64,000 nucleotides of DNA from CAYTEO01 sp964436825 (GCA_964436825.1 CAYTEO010000006.1:12283-76282), one strand, 5' to 3'. Shown: positions 53,101 through 60,236, numbered from the stretch's first letter. The notes: generated by a model not told the origin, from the letters alone. A program made the numbers and translations.

Positions 53101-53902
53101 CCGCAAGCTGGACGGCGTCCTGGACTGGAACCTGACGACCTCCTACAACCCGCAGCGCGCCCCGGACGAGCGGTGGAGCAACATCAGCAGCACGGCGACG
53201 ATCCGCCCCGGTCGTGGCCGCAACCTGCGCCTGACGGTCAACAACACGATCGATCCCTACCGCTGGCGGGTGCTGAGCACGCGCCTGACCTACGGACTGA
53301 ACCTCGACGGCCGGATCGACACCGGCGCCGAGGTGGCCGAGCAGCAGCAGCGGCGCAACAGCGCCATCGACCGCCTCGGCCCCGCCGTCGCGGACACGGC
53401 GGCAGCCGACACGACCGGCCAGGACGTCTGGTCCGACCTGGAGCAGGACGCCTGGGGCGACGACCGCGATCGCCGGGACCGCGACTACGCCGGCTTCGAT
53501 CGCCTGGCCGGGTCGGGGGACCGCCGCCGGGGACGGGACGAGACGGAGAACGGCCGCTACATCCCGTGGCGGCTGAGCAGCAACCTCTCCTACAACCGCA
53601 ACAACATCACCGGTACCACCTCCGCCCGCGCCAGCCTCAACGTCGCGGTGACCCTGACCCGCAACTGGGACCTGACCTGGCGCGGTAGCTACGACTTCGA
53701 GCGCGGCGCCCTGATCAACCAGACCTGGACCGTCGAGCGGGATCTCCACTGCTGGCAGCTGCGCTTCACGCGCAGCATCAGTGCCGTCGACTCCCAGTTC
53801 GGTTTCATCCTCGCGCTGAAGGCCATTCCCGACATCAAGGTCACGCGGGGCAAGGAGGACCTGGTCGGCGGATTGCGCCGGCTGGGGGGCGGGATCTTCT
53901 GA
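50183..53902 (+). CDS. lptD: LPS-assembly protein LptD, large FCB-type
   Basis: The 1239-residue protein has a signal peptide (1-32), then stacked LptA/OstA-like jellyroll repeats at about 40-430 (NVRITRDTTSIASDTARFYRD, GDAIATARRAELRRGGD, GEATMRDDQ) and a second N-domain at 455-570 (YQGHRALFDLEEKRIVIAGEA). The barrel follows, with MTSCDLAQPHYHFWADKM, KSGILFPTFNFGWSERTG and DWGYYWATNDYTDFTFRGDY. E. coli LptD has about 780 residues; the extra length is mostly in added periplasmic repeats and a hydrophilic loop near 1065-1135. It inserts LPS in the outer leaflet. The C-terminus (GGLRRLGGGIF) ends in Phe. Confidence 0.9.
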   Translation: MTGGARSGRRAVLLLVVLAVAAGATAVPARTGPLGPGGGRTRYRADRLVDRIIDGRPVTTLLGNVRITRDTTSIASDTARFYRDEELYVFRGHITMTQGRTVLTCRDAAYSSPRDEADFDGDVRVVDGDAIATARRAELRRGGDLLRLIGDARLVLPEYVVWADTIIRWGDGSRGEASGHVKIVDPGGESVVTGDHAVFDRRRDVAIVDRAPRLLSREQGGQPLYGTSRVMAFHRVGRRVVMVDSVRIRQGRHTAAADTAVIHGRERVVLTGAPWLDDGEGSTMTARRIEFRYRDGQLDRVLLHGEATMRDDQPAALASRFRGLPDTDVLTGDTISIDMADQRPRYALVVGDAHSIYVPEDTEDEVAYNDVAGDTIGITFRDQRVRRVDVRGHMSGNYYFVRQDSIGRSRRDSVLVLPAPGDTTAVAAADTLAAPPPFPFAERREKVDYQGHRALFDLEEKRIVIAGEARMVYGTMDLTAQQIRLELQSRELYATGEPLLVDGTERIAGRKMGYDFEHRSGAVKQGATSMEGFFYVGEEIKRFADGSLKIHSGRMTSCDLAQPHYHFWADKMMIRPGDKVVARPIVMKVGHVPVFALPFYFKSLKAGRKSGILFPTFNFGWSERTGRYIRDWGYYWATNDYTDFTFRGDYNERRELTWQLTNGYVKRYAFHGNVSYSRRTTLGDDPKTREWQFRWNHEQQTLFDYYRFRANMQMSSRSISRSDLINDVGRDIISGQQTSTVYLSRSWSSLSASLNFKRDEFVNREDDDPSTNNKLFSQGFPILSVSVKSRALLPARHGGRGSFLGDLLRNTYLRQSYSFRTQRDGFETTETVTHSASGNASLDFKPPRIWIFNVGTGVSASHSWTRRTESGETFAWSDSDSTYVATPVDMVEEQTQTSLSINSNLTTTLYGLFSPHIGRLRGIRHTLRFGVSHRLAPSIPGKQRRSESFGLSLNNRFDVKYLTGAADDSTAEIRKLDGVLDWNLTTSYNPQRAPDERWSNISSTATIRPGRGRNLRLTVNNTIDPYRWRVLSTRLTYGLNLDGRIDTGAEVAEQQQRRNSAIDRLGPAVADTAAADTTGQDVWSDLEQDAWGDDRDRRDRDYAGFDRLAGSGDRRRGRDETENGRYIPWRLSSNLSYNRNNITGTTSARASLNVAVTLTRNWDLTWRGSYDFERGALINQTWTVERDLHCWQLRFTRSISAVDSQFGFILALKAIPDIKVTRGKEDLVGGLRRLGGGIF

Positions 53903-53958
53903 CGCGACGGGGGCGCCGGGAAACCCGCTCCAGGAGCGGCCAATCGCGTTTTTTTCCG

Positions 53959-53987
53959 TTGACAGCCCCCGAGGCAGCGGGTTCACT
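53959..53987 (+). promoter_or_regulatory. possible promoter for the second HU gene
   Basis: TTGACA (53959-53964) and TTCACT (53982-53987) are 17 bases apart. The -35 is perfect and the -10 weak, as for the first HU gene. Confidence 0.35.
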
Positions 53988-54006
53988 GCGTCCAGGAGGT
54001 GATAGC

Positions 54007-54303
54007 ATGAACAAGACCGAACTGATCCAGGAAGTGGCGAAGAAGACAGGACTGAGCCTCAAGGACGCCCGCGCCGCGGTCAACGCGATCTTCTCGACGG
54101 TGCCCCGCGAGGGGATCATCGCCACCGAGGTGGCCAAGGGCCACAAGGTGCAGCTGACCGGGTTCGGCACCTTCGAGCGCCGCAACCGCAAGAGGCGCAA
54201 GGCCCGCAACCCGCAGACGGGCGCCGAGATGGTCATCCCGGCGACCAAGTACCCTGCCTTCTCCGCCGGCAAGGCGCTGAAGGATCGCGTGGCCAAGAAG
54301 TAG
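54007..54303 (+). CDS. HU-family DNA-binding protein, second copy
   Basis: The 98-residue protein is an HU homologue: MNKTELIQEVAKKTGLSLKDA, VQLTGFGTFERRNRKRRKARN, NPQTGAEMVIPATKYPAF and a C-terminal KALKDRVAKK. It differs from the first HU, including PREGIIATEVAKGHKV in place of LEKIGELLSEGKHL, so it is a true paralogue. AGGAGGTG precedes the ATG. A hairpin with a short T run follows. Confidence 0.93.
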   Translation: MNKTELIQEVAKKTGLSLKDARAAVNAIFSTVPREGIIATEVAKGHKVQLTGFGTFERRNRKRRKARNPQTGAEMVIPATKYPAFSAGKALKDRVAKK

Positions 54304-54326
54304 CGCTTCGCCACCGGATCGCCATG

Positions 54327-54353
54327 GGGGGACGCCGGGTCGCGTCCCCCTTT
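54327..54353 (+). terminator. terminator after the second HU gene
   Basis: GGGGGACGC (54327-54335), a CGGGTC loop and GCGTCCCCC (54342-54350) are followed by TTT, the most classical intrinsic terminator in this window. Confidence 0.7.
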
Positions 54354-54360
54354 GTCACCC

Positions 54361-54390
54361 TTGTCGCCGGGGGCATGGGCGTGCTATCTT
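54361..54390 (+). promoter_or_regulatory. sigma70-like promoter for the Sec/cytochrome gene
   Basis: TTGTCG (54361-54366) and TATCTT (54385-54390) are 18 bases apart. The leader to ATG 54496 is about 98 bases. Confidence 0.55.
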
Positions 54391-54495
54391 GCCCTGCGGG
54401 AACCGATCCCATCGCCAGGTTGTAGATTCCGCGCCGGTCGCCGCCGGCGTTCGTCGTTCGCCCGCCGCATTCAACGTGACATCGGGAGAGGGAGT

Positions 54496-55845
54496 ATGCA
54501 GCGCTCGACAGTCGTGGTCACCTTCCTCGCCGCTGCCGGCCTGGCCTGCCTGGTCGTCACCGGGACGGTCCGTCGTGCCGACGCCGACGAGAGCTGGAAG
54601 CCGGTCACCATCGTCTACGAGGGGGACGTGGGAGGCAAGATCGAACCCTGCGGGTGACACTCCAATCCCCGCGGGGGGGTGGCCCGGCGGGCCGCCTGGC
54701 TGGACAACGTCTGGAACGAGGGGAAGCCCGTCCTGATGCTCGACGCCGGCGACATGTTCGGCAAGCGGTCGCGTGTCGAGCGGGAGCAGACGCGCTTCCT
54801 CTGCGAGGTGACGTCCGAGTTCGGCGTCGACGCCATCGGGGTCGGCGAGACGGACCTGAACTACGGCGTCGACTTCCTGCACGAGATGATGGAGACCTAC
54901 CACCTGCCGTTCACGACGGCCAACGTGCGCGACTCGACGACCGGGAAGCTCGTCGCTCCCGAGTACCTGATCGTCGAGCGGGGCGGCATCCGGTTCGGCA
55001 TCTGCGCCGTGGCCGATCCCGACCAGCCCATCATCACGATGGCGGCCCGCGAGGAGCGGTTCGCCGTGGACGACCCGGTGACCGTCCTGCGGCGGCTCGT
55101 GCCGAGGCTGCGCGAGCTGGGGGCGCAGACGATCGTCGTCATCGCGCACCTGGGCGATCGCAAGGCCGAGCAGCTCGTCAAGGAGGTCAAGGGGATCGAC
55201 ATCTGCCTGGTGGGCCACACCCGGCGCGCCTACCGGACCGAGCGGGTCGTCGACCAGACGGCCCTGATCGCCGGCTCCTACGAGGGGCGTTTCATCGGGC
55301 GCATGGACGCCATGTTCTCGCCCGACGACGGCAAGCTGATGTCGTTCGAGATCAAGGTCGCCGACCTGGGCAAGGGGATGCCCGAGGACCCGGCCATGAA
55401 CCAGCGGGTCGAGGAGTTCAAGAAGCACCTCGAGCAGGTGCGCATCGAGGCCCGCGGGCCCTACAAGCCCCACCTGGGCTCCAGGTCCGAGCAGTTCATC
55501 ACCGAACGCGAGTGCCGCAAGTGCCACTACGAGATCTGGGAGAAGCTGCGCGACACCCCCCACGCCCAGGCGTTCAGCACGCTGGCCCGCAAGGGGCAGG
55601 CCGAGAGTCCCGAGTGCCTGGTCTGCCACACGACCGGCTACGTCTACTACGGCGGCTACGACGATCGCCCGCCGGGCAACCGCCTGAAGAACGTCCAGTG
55701 CGAGGCGTGCCACGGCTACGGGACGCAGCACAGGCGCGACGGGAAGTGGGCGCGCCAGGCCCGCAAGTCCTGCAAGACCTGTCACGACAAGAAGAACAGT
55801 CCCAACTTCGACTATGAGACCTACTGGGCCAAGATCGCGCACTGA
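54496..55845 (+). CDS. candidate selenoprotein: UshA-like metallophosphatase fused to tetraheme cytochrome c
   Basis: Two open frames in the same register are joined by one TGA at 54655-54657; reading it as Sec gives 449 residues. A hydrophobic signal peptide (6-22) leads into VTIVYEGDVGGKIEPCG, then Sec54, then HSNPRGGVARRAAWL. From memory, relatives read EPCGC with an NPxGG sequence after it, so Sec replaces the second Cys. The metallophosphatase region keeps DAGD (83-86) but reads GVGETDLNYG instead of GNHD. Four haem sites follow: CRKCH (340), CLVCH (374), CEACH (402), CKTCH (426). An exported redox protein is expected. Without recoding the product would be 53 residues, and GTG 54679 would give a form with no signal peptide. 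A nonsense mutation or a sequencing error remains possible. Confidence 0.75.
54658..54697 (+). promoter_or_regulatory. SECIS-like hairpin immediately downstream of the in-frame TGA
   Basis: GGTGGCCC (54678-54685) pairs with GGGCCGCC (54689-54696), including one G-U, around a GGC loop (54686-54688); a further G-U pair can close it (54677 with 54697). The loop begins 28 bases after the TGA. Bacterial SECIS elements are known to need a stem-loop at roughly 16-37 bases with G in the first loop positions, which this satisfies. In this GC-rich genome chance hairpins are common. Confidence 0.5.
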
Positions 55846-56674
55846 GACGCGCATTCCACCGCGAGGGCGCACGGGGGGCCGGGGCATACGCAGCCCGGCC
55901 CCCGCGCGCTGCGGGCTCGCCCGGCTGGCCGTGGTGCTGTGCCTGCTGGCACCGGTGACGGCCCCGGCCCTGGACCTGCTGACCTTCTGGCGGATGCCCG
56001 AGTGTCCCCTCGATCTGACCGTCGGCGGCTGGGTCGACTACCATACCCTGACCATCGACCAGGGGCGCCGGCAGGAGGACGACGTCCGCGTCCAGGTGGT
56101 CGCCGCCGATGCTGCGGGCTGGACCCTGGAGATCGTCCCCCTCGCCGAGACGGAACGGGGGCTGCGGCCGCTGCCCGGCGAGGGCTGGCGGATCCTGCTG
56201 GATCGCGCGGTTGCCACGCGTGCCGGCAAGCTCGCCGACCACGTCCGGCGCGTCGAGCAGTGGGAGGGGGGGCGGCGGACCGTCATGGCACCCGAGCAGT
56301 GGCGGGACGATCCCCTCGTCCAGTCGTCGCTGCGCCGGGAGTTCGTTCCCGACAGCCGCGAGGAGCAGGGACCGACGACCCGGGTCATCGGCGACGCCGA
56401 GCTGCTCTGCCGCCAGTACGCCCTGGTCGGGGCGGACACGACGAGCGTGGTCCTGCCGGGGGGTGTCCTGCTGCAGGTCCAGCGCCGGGAGATCGGCGTC
56501 GCGGTCCATCCCGACATCCCGCTGCTGGGGGTGGCCTACGCCGCCGAGCGGGACGAGACCGTCTCCCGTTTCGACCCGCCGCGGCGCCGCAACCCGCCCG
56601 CGCTGCGCCGGGTGGAGGTCATGGAACTCGTGGGATTCGGGCGCGATGCGCGACCTCTGCTGGACGACCGTTGA
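55814..56674 (+). CDS. exported protein of unknown function
   Basis: The 286-residue protein is not recognised. It starts with a very basic segment (1-37) followed by a hydrophobic signal core LARLAVVLCLLAPVTAPA, so it is probably exported, and the true start may be a GTG nearer the core. The mature part is beta-rich (VGGWVDYHTLTIDQG, GVLLQVQRREIGVAVHPDIPLLGVAYA, VEVMELVGFGRDARPLLDD). From ATG 55814 it overlaps the Sec/cytochrome gene by 32 bases, which suggests they are co-transcribed and may act in the same pathway. Confidence 0.65.
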   Translation: MRPTGPRSRTETRIPPRGRTGGRGIRSPAPARCGLARLAVVLCLLAPVTAPALDLLTFWRMPECPLDLTVGGWVDYHTLTIDQGRRQEDDVRVQVVAADAAGWTLEIVPLAETERGLRPLPGEGWRILLDRAVATRAGKLADHVRRVEQWEGGRRTVMAPEQWRDDPLVQSSLRREFVPDSREEQGPTTRVIGDAELLCRQYALVGADTTSVVLPGGVLLQVQRREIGVAVHPDIPLLGVAYAAERDETVSRFDPPRRRNPPALRRVEVMELVGFGRDARPLLDDR

Positions 56675-56700
56675 TCCGAGGCCCCTCTTCGTGTTATCCT
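56671..56700 (+). promoter_or_regulatory. sigma70-like promoter giving a leaderless exonuclease transcript
   Basis: TTGATC (56671-56676) and TATCCT (56695-56700) are 18 bases apart. The ATG at 56706 begins 5 bases after the -10 hexamer, where the transcript itself should start. No Shine-Dalgarno sequence is present. Confidence 0.55.
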
Positions 56701-56705
56701 AGGGT

Positions 56706-57545
56706 ATGCTTTCCACCGAGATTCGACACCTCCAGCATCGCGCCGTCACCTATCTGCGCACCCAGGATCGTCCCTGCACCGCTCCCGAGATCGCCCGGGA
56801 TCTGTTCGGCGCCGCGCGCCAGGACGATCCGGTGGCCCATCTGCTCGTCCGCCGGTTGCTGGAGCCGCTGGCGGAGGTCATCCGCAGTCACGACCGCTGC
56901 TGGATCCATCGCGACGCGAGCGGCCTGGCGGTCCCCCTCGAGAGGGCCCGCTTCGTCGTCATCGACCTGGAGAGCACCGGCAGCCTGATCGGTGTCGACA
57001 GGATCATCGAGGTGGGCGTGGCCGTCCTGGAAGCGGGAGAGCTGGTCGCCCGTCACAGCTCCCTGGTCCGCTGCGAGCGCCGGCTGCCCAGGCGCGTGCG
57101 CAGCCTGACCGGCATCGATCCCGAGGAGCTGCGCACGGCGCCCCCCTTCGCGACGATCGCCAGGCGCCTGATGGCGGACTGCGACGGCGCCCACGCCTTC
57201 GTCGCCCACGACGTGGGGTTCGACTACAGCTTCCTGCGCTGGGAACTGTCGCGCACCGGCCACCGCCTGCGCCCGCTGCCGGGACTCTGCACCCTCGCCC
57301 TGGCGCGGCACCTCTGGCCCGAGCGGGAGGGATGGCGCCTGCAGGATCTGGCCAGCAGCCACGACATCGAGCTGGCGCGGCCGCACCGGGCCGGTGACGA
57401 CGCCACCGCCACGGCCCTGGTCCTGCGGGAGGAGCTTGCGGCAGCGGCGGAGCTGGGAGCCGTCACCCTCGGCGACCTGTACACCCTGCCCGCCCCGGCC
57501 GCGGCGTCGGGTGCATCCCTGCGGCGCATCAGCGCCACCGGCTGA
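56706..57545 (+). CDS. DEDDh 3'-5' exonuclease with N-terminal helical domain
   Basis: The 279-residue protein has an epsilon-subunit-like exonuclease core at about 80-250. Its acidic residues are Asp and Glu in VVIDLESTGS, Asp in FVAHDVGFDYSFL, and His and Asp in HRAGDDATATALVL, defining the DEDDh class. Residues 1-78 form a helical unit (APEIARDLFG, LLVRRLLEPLAEVI) that looks like a winged-helix DNA-binding domain. It lacks UvrC or polymerase domains, so it is a stand-alone exonuclease, perhaps proofreading or repair related. The transcript is predicted to be leaderless. Confidence 0.87.
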   Translation: MLSTEIRHLQHRAVTYLRTQDRPCTAPEIARDLFGAARQDDPVAHLLVRRLLEPLAEVIRSHDRCWIHRDASGLAVPLERARFVVIDLESTGSLIGVDRIIEVGVAVLEAGELVARHSSLVRCERRLPRRVRSLTGIDPEELRTAPPFATIARRLMADCDGAHAFVAHDVGFDYSFLRWELSRTGHRLRPLPGLCTLALARHLWPEREGWRLQDLASSHDIELARPHRAGDDATATALVLREELAAAAELGAVTLGDLYTLPAPAAASGASLRRISATG

Positions 57546-57593
57546 GAACGCCGGTCGTATCCCCGGGAACGTGCGCCTCCAGGCCGCGTTCGC

Positions 57594-57622
57594 TTGACGA
57601 ACGGCGCTTTCTCCGCTAGTAT
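57594..57622 (+). promoter_or_regulatory. sigma70-like promoter for the small zinc-protein genes
   Basis: TTGACG (57594-57599) and TAGTAT (57617-57622) are 17 bases apart, one of the best matches in the window. The leader is about 70 bases with AAGGAGGATG before the ATG at 57699. Confidence 0.65.
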
Positions 57623-57698
57623 CGCCCGCAACATTCCACCCCGCTGTCATGTTCGACGGTTCCGGGACCGGGACCGGACTTCGATCAAGGAGGATGTC

Positions 57699-57881
57699 AT
57701 GCAGCGCGGCAAGTACGATTCCGAGATCCTCGTTCGCGACAAGCCCTACGTGAAGTACGACCGTCTGCTGGCCAAGGCCGAGGCCGAGGGTCGCATCAAC
57801 GGCGAGTATCGCTGCCTCACCTGCGGGATGCGCTACCTCCACAAGGAGGACGCGGAGAACTGCTGCAAGATCGCACCCTAG
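57699..57881 (+). CDS. 60-residue putative zinc-binding protein
   Basis: The protein has a charged N-terminal half (SEILVRDKPYVKYDRLLAKAEAEG) and a C-terminal cluster YRCLTCGMRYLHKEDAENCC with three to four Cys and one His, consistent with a small zinc finger. It has its own promoter and an AAGGAGG site. The family is not recognised. It is followed after 35 bases by a second zinc-ribbon gene. Confidence 0.7.
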   Translation: MQRGKYDSEILVRDKPYVKYDRLLAKAEAEGRINGEYRCLTCGMRYLHKEDAENCCKIAP

Positions 57882-57916
57882 GCGCGGCGCCGGTGGCCGG
57901 CGCCGGGAAGTGGCCC

Positions 57917-58459
57917 ATGAAGATCCGCCAGTACTGTTCCGTCTGCAAGGCCGAGTACGACATGGAGGTCGTTCCTTCCGGTGACGGGGACGACGATCCT
58001 GTCGTCTGGCTCCGCTGTCCCAGCTGCGAGGGGTATCTGCCCAAGATCCGCGACAGCGAGGAGTTCAAGCGGGCCGCCCGCCGGCGACGGGACGGGCGGA
58101 CCGTCCGGGAACAGGAGGAGGCGGAGGCGCCGGCCCCCCCGGAGCAGCAGGATGCCGTCCCCGACGAGCAGGCCCCACCCGGCGCGGAACCGGAAGGGCA
58201 GCCGTCCGCCGGGGAGCCGTCCAGCGAGGATCAGGAGGATGTCACCGAACTGCTGGCCGAGGCCGACCTCTCCCAGGCCGTTCCCTACCGGCCCTGGATG
58301 ACCTTCGCGGTCGGGCAGATCGTCCATCACCTGGCCTGGGACGACTACGGGCTGGTCATGGCCAAGGAGCGATTGCCCGGCAACCGCCAGGTCGTCAAGG
58401 TCCGCTTCGCCAACGCCGGCACGGTCCGCCTGATCGAGAACGACGGTACTCCCCCATGA
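57917..58459 (+). CDS. zinc ribbon protein with C-terminal CarD/SH3-like domain
   Basis: The 180-residue protein has an N-terminal zinc ribbon (QYCSVCKAEYD and LRCPSCEGYLP), a long acidic, Pro-rich linker (about 65-120), and a C-terminal beta domain FAVGQIVHHLAWDDYGLVMAKE with VVKVRFANAGTVRLIEN. The VGQxVxHxxxxxG layout recalls the SH3-like fold of CarD-type RNA-polymerase interaction domains and the UvrD C-terminus. A transcription or RNA-polymerase role is therefore possible but inferred. ATGA overlap couples it to the next gene. Confidence 0.68.
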   Translation: MKIRQYCSVCKAEYDMEVVPSGDGDDDPVVWLRCPSCEGYLPKIRDSEEFKRAARRRRDGRTVREQEEAEAPAPPEQQDAVPDEQAPPGAEPEGQPSAGEPSSEDQEDVTELLAEADLSQAVPYRPWMTFAVGQIVHHLAWDDYGLVMAKERLPGNRQVVKVRFANAGTVRLIENDGTPP

Positions 58460-59355
58460 GTCGTCGCGGCCGCCTGCTGCCGGCGCTCGTCCTGCTGCTC
58501 GGGCTGGTCGAGCCCGCGTCGGCCCAGGTCCCCCGGTACGATCCGCTCGATTGGTCCTCCCTGCAGCCGGGACCGGTGTGGTCGGTGACCGGCGACGTCC
58601 TGGACGACGGTTCGACGGCGTGGCAGGCGGTCAGGCTCGGGTTCGCGGCGGCCCTCCCGCGCGGAGAGGGCCGCTGGCTCTGGCTGCGCTGGCGCTACGT
58701 CTCGTTCAGCACGGCCGGCGCCGCCGTGTCGCGGCGCTGGCCGGCGGCTGTCGACTCCGTGTCGGCCGCCGCCGGCTGGCCCGGCGAGACGACGGTCACG
58801 GGCTGGGATCGTCCCGAGCTGGGCATGATCGGGCGTTCCCGGCTCCCGGTGCTGGGCGGCGGGCGCTACGCCCTGCGGGGAGCGCTGCCCTTCGCCGACA
58901 ACCGGCTCTATCCCCTGGCGGACCGCGGCACGAGCCTGGCGCTGGCCTGGCGCAAGGAGTGGTCGGGCGGGCAGGGCCGTGTGCGCGCCGCCCTGACGGG
59001 GGAACGGGTCCTGAACTTCGGGGCGGCGGGGGACGATCTGACCGACGACGCCTTCCCGTCGTTGACGCTGCTGTCCGGAGAGATCACCTTGTCCCCGGGG
59101 CGCGGGAGCGTCCTCTCGGTGGAGGGCACCGCCGTCCACCACCGGGGTGGCAGTCTGGGCCTGGCCGTCGGCCGGGACCTGGGCACCGCCTGGCGCCTGG
59201 ACGCCGGCTGGCGGCACGACTTCGGCAACGACGCCGATCGCACCTTCCGCAACGTGTTCCACCTGCGCCTCCTGGCGGTGGGGGGCGGGACCGCTGCCCC
59301 GGAGGAGGACCGGGAGGTGGCCGAGGGACAAGGACGACGAGGAGCCCTGCGATGA
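58456..59355 (+). CDS. exported beta-rich protein of unknown function
   Basis: The 299-residue protein has a signal peptide (1-23, ending ASA-Q). The mature part has alternating aromatic and polar strands (WLWLRWRYVSFS, TSLALAWRKEWSG, GSLGLAVGRDLGTAWRLDAGWRHDFG) that suggest a small outer-membrane barrel. It does not end in Phe; about 20 charged residues follow the last strand FRNVFHLRLLAVGGG. It is coupled to both neighbours by ATGA overlaps. The family is not recognised. Confidence 0.62.
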   Translation: MSRRGRLLPALVLLLGLVEPASAQVPRYDPLDWSSLQPGPVWSVTGDVLDDGSTAWQAVRLGFAAALPRGEGRWLWLRWRYVSFSTAGAAVSRRWPAAVDSVSAAAGWPGETTVTGWDRPELGMIGRSRLPVLGGGRYALRGALPFADNRLYPLADRGTSLALAWRKEWSGGQGRVRAALTGERVLNFGAAGDDLTDDAFPSLTLLSGEITLSPGRGSVLSVEGTAVHHRGGSLGLAVGRDLGTAWRLDAGWRHDFGNDADRTFRNVFHLRLLAVGGGTAAPEEDREVAEGQGRRGALR

Positions 59356-60179
59356 CGAGGATCCTGGAGCACCGGCACTTCCCGGCAGGGAGGCGACCGA
59401 CGACCGGCCTGGCCGCCGGTCTCCTGCTGCTGGCCCTGGCCGGGAGCGTCCTGGCCGGTGCGGCGCCGGACACCCTGTCCGCCGTCTGGGACGATTCCCT
59501 GGTGGTTCCCCCGCCGGTCGACGGCCTCGTCGTCGAGCTGCGGGGATGCTGCTGGGCGGGTGCCGACACCGCCGTGGTCCTGGTCGCCGCCGCCGATTCC
59601 GCGGCGGGACAGCCGGACCGGCTGGACGCGCTGTTGTGGCTCGACCGGTTCGGCACGATCCTGCGGCGCGAGGACCTGACAGGTGTCGTCCAGCGGGGGC
59701 TGGCGTGGGACGGTCAGTATCTCTGGTCCCTGACCGACGCGACGGCGACCGCACCGGCGACCCTGGTCCAGATCGCCCCGGACAGCCTGGCCGCCCTCCA
59801 GGTCTACCCCCTGCGGGGACACCGGCCGCGGGACCTGGCCTGGGACGGGAAGTCCCTCTGGCTCGTCGACCGCGACCTGGGGCGGCTGATCCGCATCGAT
59901 CCCGAGACGGGGGAGACGCTGCGCAGCGTCCCGACACCCGGCTTCTCGCCCGTCGGGGTGGCTGCCGACGGCCGGCACCTCTGGGTGGCCGACCTGGGAA
60001 CGGGGCGGCTGGACCGGCTCTCCGCCGGCGGACGTCGCTGGACGGGCACCCTGCGTCGCGAGGTCTTCTCCCGGCGGGGCCGGGAGACCGGCCTGGCCTG
60101 GGGCGCAGGCGGGCTGTGGACCTGGCAGCCGGCAGCGCTGGTCGTGCGGCGCCTGTCGGCCGTGTCCCGGACCCCCTGA
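59352..60179 (+). CDS. exported beta-propeller protein
   Basis: The 275-residue protein has a signal peptide (about 12-36). It contains propeller-like repeats RGLAWDGQYLWSLTDA, RDLAWDGKSLWLVDRDLGRL, VGVAADGRHLWVADLGTGRL and TGLAWGAGGLWTWQPA, similar to NHL/YVTN-type blades. The number of blades (four to five seen) is below a full six-bladed ring, so the remaining ones may be degenerate. A binding or scaffold role is likely; substrate unknown. It is the last gene of the zinc-ribbon operon. Confidence 0.72.
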   Translation: MTRILEHRHFPAGRRPTTGLAAGLLLLALAGSVLAGAAPDTLSAVWDDSLVVPPPVDGLVVELRGCCWAGADTAVVLVAAADSAAGQPDRLDALLWLDRFGTILRREDLTGVVQRGLAWDGQYLWSLTDATATAPATLVQIAPDSLAALQVYPLRGHRPRDLAWDGKSLWLVDRDLGRLIRIDPETGETLRSVPTPGFSPVGVAADGRHLWVADLGTGRLDRLSAGGRRWTGTLRREVFSRRGRETGLAWGAGGLWTWQPAALVVRRLSAVSRTP

Positions 60180-60180
60180 C

Positions 60181-60209
60181 TTGACACTCCCGGAGATCAC
60201 GCCGATGTT
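60181..60209 (+). promoter_or_regulatory. possible promoter of the Fur-family gene
   Basis: TTGACA (60181-60186) is followed 17 bases later by GATGTT (60204-60209), a weak -10 that coincides with the left arm of the inverted repeat at 60204-60236. Confidence 0.4.
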
Positions 60210-60236
60210 GTCGGCCTGAAGTTGGAATTCAACATC
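60204..60236 (+). promoter_or_regulatory. candidate operator in the Fur-family leader
   Basis: GATGTTG (60204-60210) and CAACATC (60230-60236) form an inverted repeat over the predicted -10 and start region. A nested GTTG-GAATT-CAAC lies at 60221-60233. The position suggests autoregulation by the encoded repressor. Confidence 0.45.

Noticed and set aside
49931..53986. A 1351-codon minus-strand frame opposite lptD
   Set aside because: Composition is typical of an antisense shadow (Val, Asp, Gly repeats) and the plus-strand lptD is clear.
54352..54657. Treating the upstream part as a separate short gene
   Set aside because: It ends at the TGA inside a conserved motif and is in frame with the rest; the ATG at 54496 with GGGAGAGGGAG fits a single longer gene.
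54679..55845. Treating the downstream part as a complete gene starting at GTG 54679
   Set aside because: It would lack the signal peptide needed for a cytochrome c and cut off the conserved EPCG segment, which lies in the same frame just upstream.
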